From Methylotenera sp. (lineage in GTDB: Bacteria; Pseudomonadota; Gammaproteobacteria; Burkholderiales; Methylophilaceae): a DNA stretch of 13,815 nt. Positions 7,184 through 13,815 of this stretch are shown one piece after another; position 1 is the stretch's first letter; each line of letters starts with the position of its first letter. The stretch lies in the NCBI GenBank assembly GCA_013816325.1, contig JACDEP010000044.1, positions 1 through 13,815 of the forward strand, read 5' to 3'. Under the pieces are notes generated by a model. That model saw only the letters and a program-made list of their open reading frames with translations. It was not told the DNA's origin and searched no databases. The translations under genes were made by a program, and so were the position numbers.

Positions 7184-7912
7184 TCACAAATAAAGCTGAA
7201 TCTGTTCTTCCGCGGGTGATAGTCTGAAGCCGCGGGTTTCATAATGTTTGAAGATAGCCTCGACGATATCCTCCGGCTTATCGATAATTTGAATAAGGTC
7301 CATATCTTCCGGTGAGATCATTTTTTCATTCACCAGCGTTGTCTTAAGCCAATCTACCAGACCTTTCCAAAACGGTTCATGCACAAGGATGATAGGTATT
7401 TTCAGTGATTTTCCAGTTTGAACCAGCGTAACAGCTTCCATAAGCTCATCTAGCGTACCAAAACCGCCTGGCATCACTACGTAGGCAATGGCATATTTTA
7501 CGAACATGACTTTACGCATGAAAAAATGCTGGAAGCTGATACTGATATCCTGGTATGGGTTACCACCCTGCTCCAGCGGCAATTCAATGTTCAGACCTAC
7601 GCTAGGAGCATGTCCGGCGAAAGCGCCTTTATTGGCAGCTTCCATAATCCCTGGCCCACCGCCGGAAAGGACGCTGAAACCGGCGTTACTCAATAAGAGC
7701 CCAACTTCTTCCGTCAGTTTGTAATATGGATGATCTGGCGGTGTCCGCGCACTACCAAAAATCGAAACGGCCGGAGTAATTTTTTTAAGGCGCTCGGTGG
7801 CCTCTACAAATTCTGCGATAATCTTAAAGGCATGCCATGATTCGTGGCTTGTGGTGTCTCCGCCTATGAGCAATTGTGGTTCGGACATGGATGGTAATTT
7901 TCTTGTTGTCAT
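7184..7912 (-). CDS. LOG-family protein (TIGR00730), probable nucleotide 5'-monophosphate phosphoribohydrolase
   Basis: This is a Rossmann-fold protein of about 242 residues. It has the two LOG signatures: SGGGPGIMEAANKGA (83-97) and PGGFGTLDE (148-156), with a FMRK segment (about 131-134) between them. Characterised LOG proteins cleave nucleoside 5'-monophosphates to free base plus ribose 5-phosphate (cytokinin activation in plants; PpnN-type nucleotide turnover in bacteria). Whether this one acts on AMP or other NMPs cannot be told. They were formerly misannotated as lysine decarboxylases because of the PGGxGT motif. The open frame reaches a TTG two codons upstream. I prefer ATG 7912, while ATG at residue 9 is also possible; no strong Shine-Dalgarno decides. 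It is divergent from polA. Confidence 0.88.
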   Translation of the reverse strand: MTTRKLPSMSEPQLLIGGDTTSHESWHAFKIIAEFVEATERLKKITPAVSIFGSARTPPDHPYYKLTEEVGLLLSNAGFSVLSGGGPGIMEAANKGAFAGHAPSVGLNIELPLEQGGNPYQDISISFQHFFMRKVMFVKYAIAYVVMPGGFGTLDELMEAVTLVQTGKSLKIPIILVHEPFWKGLVDWLKTTLVNEKMISPEDMDLIQIIDKPEDIVEAIFKHYETRGFRLSPAEEQIQLYL

Positions 7913-8046
7913 TTGCAAACTCGTTCTATGAACTAAAATTCATAATAAGCTAAGCGAGGCAAGGCTGCGAGAAATTTTTTCAGCCATTTGAAAGGGCTGC
8001 ATGACATTCTGCATGTATGTAACGCAAAGCAAAACTTTGGATTCTT
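7913..8046. promoter_or_regulatory. Divergent intergenic region between the LOG gene and polA
   Basis: This 134-bp region should carry both promoters. For the minus gene, TATTAT (7947-7942) is a plausible -10. It overlaps a perfect inverted repeat, TATGAA (7927-7932), six bases, TTCATA (7939-7944), which could be an operator. On the polA side, TTGAAA (7988-7993) resembles a -35 but no good -10 sits at the right distance. A direct repeat CTGCATG occurs at 7997-8003 and 8009-8015. CAGCC (7981-7985) can pair with GGCTG (7995-7999). Confidence 0.35.
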
Positions 8047-10830
8047 ATGAAAACTTTATTACTTGTAGACGGCTCTTCTTACCTTTATCGGGCTTTCCAT
8101 GCGCTACCGGATCTTCGCAACAGCAAAAATGAGCCAACCAATGCAATACGCGGGGTGCTGAGTATGTTGCGCAAACTGCACAAGGACTACCCTGCCGATT
8201 ATAGCGCGTGTGTGTTTGATGCCAAAGGCAAAACCTTCCGCGACGATATCTATCAGGATTACAAAGCCAACAGGCCTAGCATGCCGGATGACCTGCGTAG
8301 CCAAGTAGAACCGCTCATAGAAGCCATCAAAGCCACGGGCTGGCCGCTGCTTATTATTGATGGCGTAGAGGCCGACGATGTGATTGGCTGCCTAGCAAAA
8401 CAGGCGGAGAAACAGAATATGCGTGTCATTATCTCAACGGGCGATAAAGACATGGCGCAACTGGTCAACGATAAAGTCACGCTCATTAACACCATGCCCA
8501 ATGCTTTCAGAAAAGGTGATGAGATACTTGATATCGCTGGGGTGGAAGCAAAGTTCGGCCTGAAACCAGCCTTGATTATTGATTACCTAACCCTGATTGG
8601 CGACTCAGTCGATAACGTGCCAGGCGTAGAGAAAGTGGGCCCAAAAACAGCGGTGAAATGGCTGCTTGAATACGGATCACTGGATGGCGTCATCGCTAAT
8701 GCCGATAAGATTAATGGTGTGGTTGGTGATAACCTCAGGAAGGCTTTGGACTGGCTACCAACTGGGCGCAAACTCATCACCATCCGCTGCGGCTTAGATG
8801 ATCACCCAGGCATGCCAAATGGCTTTGAACCTTTGTTACCGCATGCGCAAGATAAAGCCAAGCTTTTGGAAATCTACCAGCGCTACGAATTCAAAACCTG
8901 GCTGCGCGAAATTGATAGTCCGTCTCCCGCCCCCACTGGCACACCGGTTAATAAGCTAGACCTGCACCAGAACCAAAGTCAGACCGCTGACTTATTTGCC
9001 GTGACACCGCATGCCGCAAATACCAGTCGCAACTATGAAACCATTCTGACTAATGAGCAGCTAGACCGGTGGCTCATTAAAATCAGTAAAGCGGATTTAG
9101 TGTGTTTTGATACCGAGACGACATGTCTAGATCCATTAAATGCAAAGATCGTCGGCATGTCATTCAGCGTTGAGTCCGGAAGCGCGGCCTACCTGCCATT
9201 GAAACATGATTACTTTGATGCACCGGATCAACTGGATTTTTCCGCAGCTTTGGCAAAAGTCAAACCATACTTGGAAAATCCAGCCATTAAGAAAGTTGGT
9301 CAAAACCTCAAATATGATCAGCATGTGCTAGCTAATCATGGCATTGCGCTTAATGGCATCGCACACGATACATTATTGCAATCTTATGTGTTCGAAAGCC
9401 ATCGCTCGCATGGCATGGACGATTTAGCCATGCGACATTTAGATACCAAGACCATCACTTTTGAAGAAGTGGCAGGCAAGGGTGCCAAGCAAGTCTGCTT
9501 TAACCAGGTGACGGTAGAAGTCGCAAGCGAATACGCGGCTGAAGACGCGGATATTACCTTACAACTCCATGAAACCATGTATCCGCAGCTAGCTGCCGAC
9601 AGCAAACTGGATTACATTTACACCCATATCGAACTGCCGGTATCGAATATCCTGTTCAGGATTGAGCGTAATGGTGTGTTGATTGATAGCCACATGATGA
9701 ACAGGCAAAGCAATGAGATTGGTATGAAGCTGGTAGCGCTAGAGAATGATGCCTACGAACTCGCTGGGCAGCGCTTTAACCTGGGCTCACCTAAGCAATT
9801 ACAGGAAATTCTTTTCGGCAAACTTGGTATCAAGCCCACCAAAAAAACCCCTTCCGGCACGCCTTCAACCGATGAGGACGTATTACAGGAACTAGCGCTA
9901 GACCATCCGTTGCCCAAAGTGTTACTGGAATATCGCGGCTTGGCTAAGTTGAAATCCACCTATACGGATAAATTGCCCAGAATGATTAATGCTAATACCG
10001 GCCGTGTGCATACCTGCTACAACCAAGCTGTGGCGATTACCGGCCGTTTGGCTAGCTCAGAGCCTAACTTGCAGAACATCCCGGTACGTACGCAAGAAGG
10101 CCGTCGTATTCGTGAAGCTTTTATAGCACCGGAAGGGAGGCAGATTGTATCCGCCGACTATTCGCAGATTGAACTGCGCATCATGGCGCATCTTTCACAG
10201 GACGAAGGCATGCTGTATGCCTTTGCCAATAATGAAGATATTCATCGTGCCACTGCAGCGGAAATTTTTGGTATAGAACGCGTCGCAGTAGACCATGAAC
10301 AACGACGCTATGCAAAAGTCATTAATTTCGGTTTGATTTATGGCATGAGCGCTTTCGGGTTAGCGCAGAATCTCAATATCGAACGTAGTGCCGCTGCGAG
10401 CTATATTGAACGTTACTTTGCTCGCTATCCCGGTGTACGCCAATACATGCAAGATACCCGAGAGCTAGCGCGGCAAAAAGGTTATGTTGAAACCTTTTTT
10501 GGTCGCAGGCTCTGGGTACCGGAAATCAATAGCTCCAATGGCATGCGCAGGGCGGGTGCCGAGCGTGCCGCGATTAATGCGCCTATGCAGGGAACCGCTG
10601 CAGACCTCATAAAGCTTGCCATGATTGCGGTAGATAAATGGCTAACAGACGAAAAGTTACAGACTAAACTAGTCATGCAAGTACACGATGAACTGGTATT
10701 GGAAGTACCGGATAGCGAGCTAGAACTTGTTAAAACGAGGTTACCGCAACTCATGCAAGGTGTCGCTACATTAGATGTGCCTTTGTTAGCGGAAGTTGGC
10801 GTAGGCAATAACTGGGAAAATGCGCATTAA
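8047..10830 (+). CDS. polA: DNA polymerase I
   Basis: This 927-residue three-domain family A polymerase is close to the 928 residues of E. coli Pol I. It fills gaps in excision repair and removes Okazaki primers. The 5'-nuclease domain (about 1-290) has MKTLLLVDGSSYLYRAFHALP, GVEADDVIG and STGDKDMAQLV. The 3'-5' proofreading domain keeps its catalytic residues: DTET at 355-358, Asp424 in NLKYD, and YAAED with Tyr496/Asp500, so it should proofread. In the polymerase domain, motif A is DYSQIELR with Asp704, motif B is RRYAKVINFGLIYG and motif C is VHDE with Asp881. ATG 8047 encodes the expected N-terminus; the Shine-Dalgarno is weak. The phosphatase gene follows 57 bp later with no terminator seen, so readthrough is possible. 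Confidence 0.99.
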   Translation: MKTLLLVDGSSYLYRAFHALPDLRNSKNEPTNAIRGVLSMLRKLHKDYPADYSACVFDAKGKTFRDDIYQDYKANRPSMPDDLRSQVEPLIEAIKATGWPLLIIDGVEADDVIGCLAKQAEKQNMRVIISTGDKDMAQLVNDKVTLINTMPNAFRKGDEILDIAGVEAKFGLKPALIIDYLTLIGDSVDNVPGVEKVGPKTAVKWLLEYGSLDGVIANADKINGVVGDNLRKALDWLPTGRKLITIRCGLDDHPGMPNGFEPLLPHAQDKAKLLEIYQRYEFKTWLREIDSPSPAPTGTPVNKLDLHQNQSQTADLFAVTPHAANTSRNYETILTNEQLDRWLIKISKADLVCFDTETTCLDPLNAKIVGMSFSVESGSAAYLPLKHDYFDAPDQLDFSAALAKVKPYLENPAIKKVGQNLKYDQHVLANHGIALNGIAHDTLLQSYVFESHRSHGMDDLAMRHLDTKTITFEEVAGKGAKQVCFNQVTVEVASEYAAEDADITLQLHETMYPQLAADSKLDYIYTHIELPVSNILFRIERNGVLIDSHMMNRQSNEIGMKLVALENDAYELAGQRFNLGSPKQLQEILFGKLGIKPTKKTPSGTPSTDEDVLQELALDHPLPKVLLEYRGLAKLKSTYTDKLPRMINANTGRVHTCYNQAVAITGRLASSEPNLQNIPVRTQEGRRIREAFIAPEGRQIVSADYSQIELRIMAHLSQDEGMLYAFANNEDIHRATAAEIFGIERVAVDHEQRRYAKVINFGLIYGMSAFGLAQNLNIERSAAASYIERYFARYPGVRQYMQDTRELARQKGYVETFFGRRLWVPEINSSNGMRRAGAERAAINAPMQGTAADLIKLAMIAVDKWLTDEKLQTKLVMQVHDELVLEVPDSELELVKTRLPQLMQGVATLDVPLLAEVGVGNNWENAH

Positions 10831-10887
10831 ATAAAACTGCCATAAAGAATATGTAGAATTGTCATTTTCTCAATATCTGCATCTTTA

Positions 10888-12393
10888 ATGAAACCGCCCG
10901 TATTTGCTCTCTCGCTAACAATATATGTCGTCATGCTCTCAACTCATTGTTTAGCAGAAGATGCAACGACATGGCGTCAAGATGGTTTACAAGCATTAGA
11001 GGCGAGTAAACATATGCAGCTCTATGGTAGGCATGCTAAGAACATCATCTTATTTTTAGGTGATGGCATGGGTGTTTCTACCGTGACCGCTGCACGAATT
11101 TTCGAAGGCCAGCAACAAGGCCGTGATGGCGAGCGTAATTTGCTGAGCTTTGAAAAGCTGACTTACCTAGCCATGTCTAAAACCTATTCTGCTAACCAGC
11201 AAACGTCGGATTCTGCTCCCACCATGTCGGCCATTATGACCGGCGTTAAAACCAATGATGGAGTTATCGGGCTCAACCAGAGCGTGTTAAAAGATGAAAA
11301 AGACGCAGCCGCCATTCAACAAAATAGTGTGGAAACGCTGCTTGAGTTGGCTGAGGAACATGGCCTTTCTACCGGTGTTGTGACTACTACCAGAGTAACC
11401 CATGCCACACCGGCCGCCACCTATGCGCACACTTCGAGTCGGGATTGGGAAAATAATGCTCAGGTGCCAACTGATTCAAAAGTTGCAGACATTGCTGCAC
11501 AAGCAGTAGATCGATATGGTAAAGATGGTATCGGCGATGGGTTGGAAATCTTATTTGGCGGCGGCCGCGCTAATTTTCTACCTGTTGAATTACGGGGTAA
11601 ACGCACCGATGGGCGCAACTTGATTGCGGAATATCAGGCAAAGTTCGGCGCTGACTATGTAACGGACAAGAATGCACTGAGCAACATCAACCCAGCAAAA
11701 ATCAAGCATTTATTAGGATTATTCGATGACGATCATATGCAATTTGATACAGACCGCATCACTAGCAATAGCGCTCAACCCAGCCTAATGGATATGACCA
11801 GCATGGCTATCGACGTGTTGGCGACCAATCCTAAAGGTTATTTCTTGATGGTAGAAGCCGGCCGCATCGACCATGCCCACCATGCGGGCAACGCATACCG
11901 GGCATTGGCAGAGACCGTTGCTTTATCTGACGCAGTAAAAGCGACCTTGGCCAAAATCAATTTGGATGAAACCTTGATTATCGTCACCGCAGACCATAGT
12001 CATACCATGACCTTGTCAGGCTATGCGAAACGGGGTAATCCCATATTGGATAAAGTTGTACTGCCAGGTAGTGATAGCCCTGCATTGGCGTTGGATCATA
12101 AGCCGTATACCGTGATTAACTATGTGAATGGTAAGGGAAACATTGAGAACATGTCGCCAGAAGCCACAATCAATAAGGCTGTAACGCCGCAAACTGGCAG
12201 AGTAGCTAATTTAATTGGCGTGGATACCCATGCTCTGGATTTTCATCAGCAGGCCAATGTTCCGCTAGAGCAGGAAACGCATAGCGGTGAAGATGTGCAG
12301 ATTTTTGCTGATGGCCCAGATGCACAACTTTTTCATGGCGTGCAGGAACAAAGCTATATTTTTTATGTAATGAAGGATGCGTTAGGTTTGTAA
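10888..12393 (+). CDS. Periplasmic alkaline phosphatase (PhoA superfamily, vertebrate-like)
   Basis: This 501-residue phosphomonoesterase probably releases phosphate from organic esters in the periplasm. A signal peptide (hydrophobic 5-20, likely cleaved after CLA at 21-23) opens it. Active-site residues are visible: GDGMG with Asp59, nucleophile Ser109 in SDSAPTMSA, His172 in RVTHATPAA, EAGRIDHAHH with Glu323/Asp328/His332, TADHSH with Asp369/His370/His372, and His465 in THSGED. The THATPAATYAH and late GVQEQ segments resemble vertebrate alkaline phosphatases, and a His stands where E. coli PhoA has Asp153. I leave the symbol blank because it could be called phoA or simply alkaline phosphatase. 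The Shine-Dalgarno is poor, and only weak Pho-box-like repeats lie upstream. Confidence 0.95.
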   Translation: MKPPVFALSLTIYVVMLSTHCLAEDATTWRQDGLQALEASKHMQLYGRHAKNIILFLGDGMGVSTVTAARIFEGQQQGRDGERNLLSFEKLTYLAMSKTYSANQQTSDSAPTMSAIMTGVKTNDGVIGLNQSVLKDEKDAAAIQQNSVETLLELAEEHGLSTGVVTTTRVTHATPAATYAHTSSRDWENNAQVPTDSKVADIAAQAVDRYGKDGIGDGLEILFGGGRANFLPVELRGKRTDGRNLIAEYQAKFGADYVTDKNALSNINPAKIKHLLGLFDDDHMQFDTDRITSNSAQPSLMDMTSMAIDVLATNPKGYFLMVEAGRIDHAHHAGNAYRALAETVALSDAVKATLAKINLDETLIIVTADHSHTMTLSGYAKRGNPILDKVVLPGSDSPALALDHKPYTVINYVNGKGNIENMSPEATINKAVTPQTGRVANLIGVDTHALDFHQQANVPLEQETHSGEDVQIFADGPDAQLFHGVQEQSYIFYVMKDALGL

Positions 12394-12477
12394 GCCGCTA
12401 AGAAACATACTACCATGAGCTCATTATGCATTAAGCAATGCATTACTCCGACCTTACATCCTCTCACATAAAACACT
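12394..12477 (+). promoter_or_regulatory. Short intergenic region with an inverted repeat
   Basis: Between the phosphatase and the CinA-like gene lies a perfect 7-bp inverted repeat, ATGCATT (12426-12432), AAGC, AATGCAT (12437-12443). No T-run follows, so it is not a convincing terminator; an operator or mRNA hairpin is possible. No Shine-Dalgarno is obvious before ATG 12478. Confidence 0.35.
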
Positions 12478-13218
12478 ATGCACAGCATCGGCATTTATAT
12501 CATCGGCGATGAAATTCTCTCGGGTAAACGTGAGGATCAGCATTTAAGCCAGGCCATCAAAATCCTAAAAACACGTGGCTTATCATTATCATGGGCACAA
12601 TATTTAGGTGACGACCCTGTCCAATTAACTGCGCAATTTAAACAAAGTTTTGCTTCAAATAGCATCGTTTTCAGCTTTGGCGGAGTCGGTGCAACCCCGG
12701 ACGATTACACCCGACAATGTGCTGCCGCAGCGTTGCAAGTGCCTATCGAACGACATGCAGGTGCTGTCGCTGAAATAGAAGTACAGTTTGGGGAAGGCGC
12801 TTTTCCAAAACGCGTATTAATGGCTGACTTTCCGCAAAACGCTGTATTGATTCCAAACCCCGTGAATCGCGTAGCTGGCTTTGCAATTCATAATCATTAT
12901 TTCCTACCGGGTTTTCCGCAAATGGCTTGGCCGATGATGGAGTGGGTGTTAGATACACATTACCGCTATCTATTCAATCAATCCAGTATCGTAGAATCCT
13001 CAATATTAGTTAATGATGCCGGCGAGAGCCAGCTGATTGACCTGATGAATGCAATTGTCAAAAACCATCCGGAAACCAAGTTATTTAGCCTGCCAAAATT
13101 AGGCCCGAATAAGACCATAGAGCTCGGTGTAAAAGGGCCTAACAAGGCTGTGCAAAAAGCCATGCTGGATATTCAAGATGGCGTTACTGCTGCTGGATTT
13201 CCGTGGCAAGCCATTTGA
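12478..13218 (+). CDS. CinA-like molybdopterin-binding (MoCF) domain protein
   Basis: This 246-residue protein has the MoCF-type fold at its N-terminus. It begins with IGIYIIGDEILSGKREDQHL (4-23) and carries the GGVGATPDD motif (68-76), the counterpart of the GGxGPTxDD loop in CinA and MoaB/MogA. The family is annotated as competence/damage-inducible protein A or molybdopterin-binding protein. In full CinA proteins (over 400 residues) this domain is a pyrophosphatase-type domain, joined to a C-terminal NMN amidohydrolase domain. Here that second domain is absent, and the single-domain form is common in proteobacteria. Substrate is unknown; molybdopterin binding is not established for this type. 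It lies 84 bp after the phosphatase and has no visible Shine-Dalgarno. Confidence 0.87.
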   Translation: MHSIGIYIIGDEILSGKREDQHLSQAIKILKTRGLSLSWAQYLGDDPVQLTAQFKQSFASNSIVFSFGGVGATPDDYTRQCAAAALQVPIERHAGAVAEIEVQFGEGAFPKRVLMADFPQNAVLIPNPVNRVAGFAIHNHYFLPGFPQMAWPMMEWVLDTHYRYLFNQSSIVESSILVNDAGESQLIDLMNAIVKNHPETKLFSLPKLGPNKTIELGVKGPNKAVQKAMLDIQDGVTAAGFPWQAI

Positions 13219-13226
13219 ACCAATTT

Positions 13227-13260
13227 CTAGATTATTGTTACTGCAAAAATAATAATATAG
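13227..13260 (+). other. AT-rich imperfect hairpin after the CinA-like gene
   Basis: Arms 13227-13239 and 13248-13260 match at 11 of 13 positions around an 8-nt loop, starting 8 bp after the stop codon. It lies where a terminator would be expected, but there is no GC-rich stem and no T-run, so I do not call it one. Confidence 0.35.
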
Positions 13261-13277
13261 TTACAGCGTAAAGCGCA

Positions 13278-13306
13278 TTCCCAGTCATGCAAATTGCGTA
13301 TAAAAT
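13278..13306 (+). promoter_or_regulatory. Candidate sigma-70 promoter for dusB
   Basis: TTCCCA (13278-13283) as -35, a 17-bp spacer and TAAAAT (13301-13306) as -10 sit about 93 bp before the dusB ATG. The -35 matches consensus at four of six positions and the -10 is good. The 180-bp gap after the CinA-like gene supports a separate promoter here. It was judged by eye only. Confidence 0.4.
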
Positions 13307-13398
13307 AGGCAGTTCTGCAAAAATTATGTTTGTGACTTAAGGCATATCTCAAGCAGATAACGAAATCAGCGCAATTATCGTGAAATACTATAAACCTA

Positions 13399-13815
13399 AT
13401 GCAAATCGGTAAGCACATTTTAAAAAACAATCTAATCGTAGCGCCCATGGCTGGCGTGACGGATAGGCCTTTCCGCCAACTTTGTAAAAAAATGGGCGCA
13501 GGACTGGCTGTTTCAGAGATGGTGACTTCCAACTCCTTGCTTTACGGTAGCGAAAAGACCTTACGCCGCGCTAATCATGAGGGCGAAGTTGACCCGATAT
13601 CTGTGCAGATAGCAGGTGCCGACCCAAAAATGATGGCCGAAGCTGCCAAACATAATGTGGATAATGGCGCGCAGATCATCGATATCAACATGGGTTGCCC
13701 AGCCAAGAAAATCTGTAACGTGATGGCCGGCTCTGCACTATTAAAAGATGAACCACTGGTTGCGCAAATTCTGAGAGCGGTAGTGAATGCCGTTGACGTA
13801 CCCGTGACTTTGAAG
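13399..13815 (+). CDS. dusB: tRNA-dihydrouridine synthase DusB, N-terminal part (cut by window end)
   Basis: Only the first 139 codons are inside the window; the frame is still open at the last base. The enzyme is an FMN-dependent TIM barrel that reduces uridine to dihydrouridine in tRNA. Seen here are the N-terminus IGKHILKNNLIVAPMAGVTDRPFRQLC (3-29, FMN phosphate/barrel strand 1), SEMVTSNSLLYGS, PISVQIAGADPKMMAEAA, and the active-site segment INMGCPAKKICN with the proton-donor Cys100. Lys139 in PVTLK, a conserved active-site lysine, is the last residue before the edge. The subtype DusB rather than DusA or DusC is judged from the N-terminus and the NMGCPAKKICN form. In many proteobacteria dusB heads an operon with fis; that gene would lie beyond the window. 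Confidence 0.95.
   Translation, partial: MQIGKHILKNNLIVAPMAGVTDRPFRQLCKKMGAGLAVSEMVTSNSLLYGSEKTLRRANHEGEVDPISVQIAGADPKMMAEAAKHNVDNGAQIIDINMGCPAKKICNVMAGSALLKDEPLVAQILRAVVNAVDVPVTLK

Noticed and set aside
10801..10887. Terminator between polA and the phosphatase
   Set aside because: No stem followed by a T-run is present in the 57-bp gap.
13227..13532. 101-codon minus-strand frame near the right end
   Set aside because: It overlaps the start of dusB, whose N-terminal motifs are unmistakable, and it has no recognisable content.

Overview
The window looks like ordinary chromosome from a betaproteobacterium. My best guess is a methylotroph of the Methylophilales (Methylotenera/Methylophilus type). 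This rests on the look of GroEL with its GGM tail, on the company of homoserine kinase, a BPSS1780-type membrane protein, a DUF2782 protein, a LOG-family protein and polA, and on a moderately AT-leaning composition. The taxonomic call is inference. I see no prophage, insertion sequence, CRISPR array, tRNA or rRNA.

Layout. Positions 1-1972 hold the end of groES and all of groEL, separated by an unusually long, hairpin-rich intercistronic stretch with a 16-bp tandem repeat, and closed by a strong terminator at about 2005-2026. Positions 2029-2717 hold no recognisable protein gene. The left half is anonymous. The right half carries what looks like a minus-strand small RNA (about 2486-2602) made of four consecutive hairpins, with an anti-Shine-Dalgarno CCTCC in one loop and an intrinsic terminator at its end. 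This is the most interesting element of the window. Positions 2718-4901 hold uvrD on the plus strand; its stop codon overlaps that of the convergent minus-strand gene.

The minus-strand block, read right to left, is: LOG-family protein (7912-7184), DUF2782 secreted protein (7094-6717), a terminator (6694-6670), thrB homoserine kinase (6637-5693) and a BPSS1780-type membrane protein (5671-4898). The plus-strand block on the right is polA (8047-10830), a periplasmic alkaline phosphatase (10888-12393), a CinA/MoCF-domain protein (12478-13218) and the start of dusB, cut by the window edge (13399 onward).

The functions are mostly housekeeping: protein folding (GroESL), DNA repair and replication (UvrD and Pol I, which act together in nucleotide excision repair), threonine synthesis (ThrB), phosphate scavenging (alkaline phosphatase) and tRNA modification (DusB). 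Several genes (uvrD, polA, the phosphatase, cinA-like) have weak or no visible Shine-Dalgarno sequence, whereas groEL and the DUF2782 gene have clear ones. For the DUF2782 and LOG genes the longest open frame starts at a TTG; I moved both starts to downstream ATG codons.
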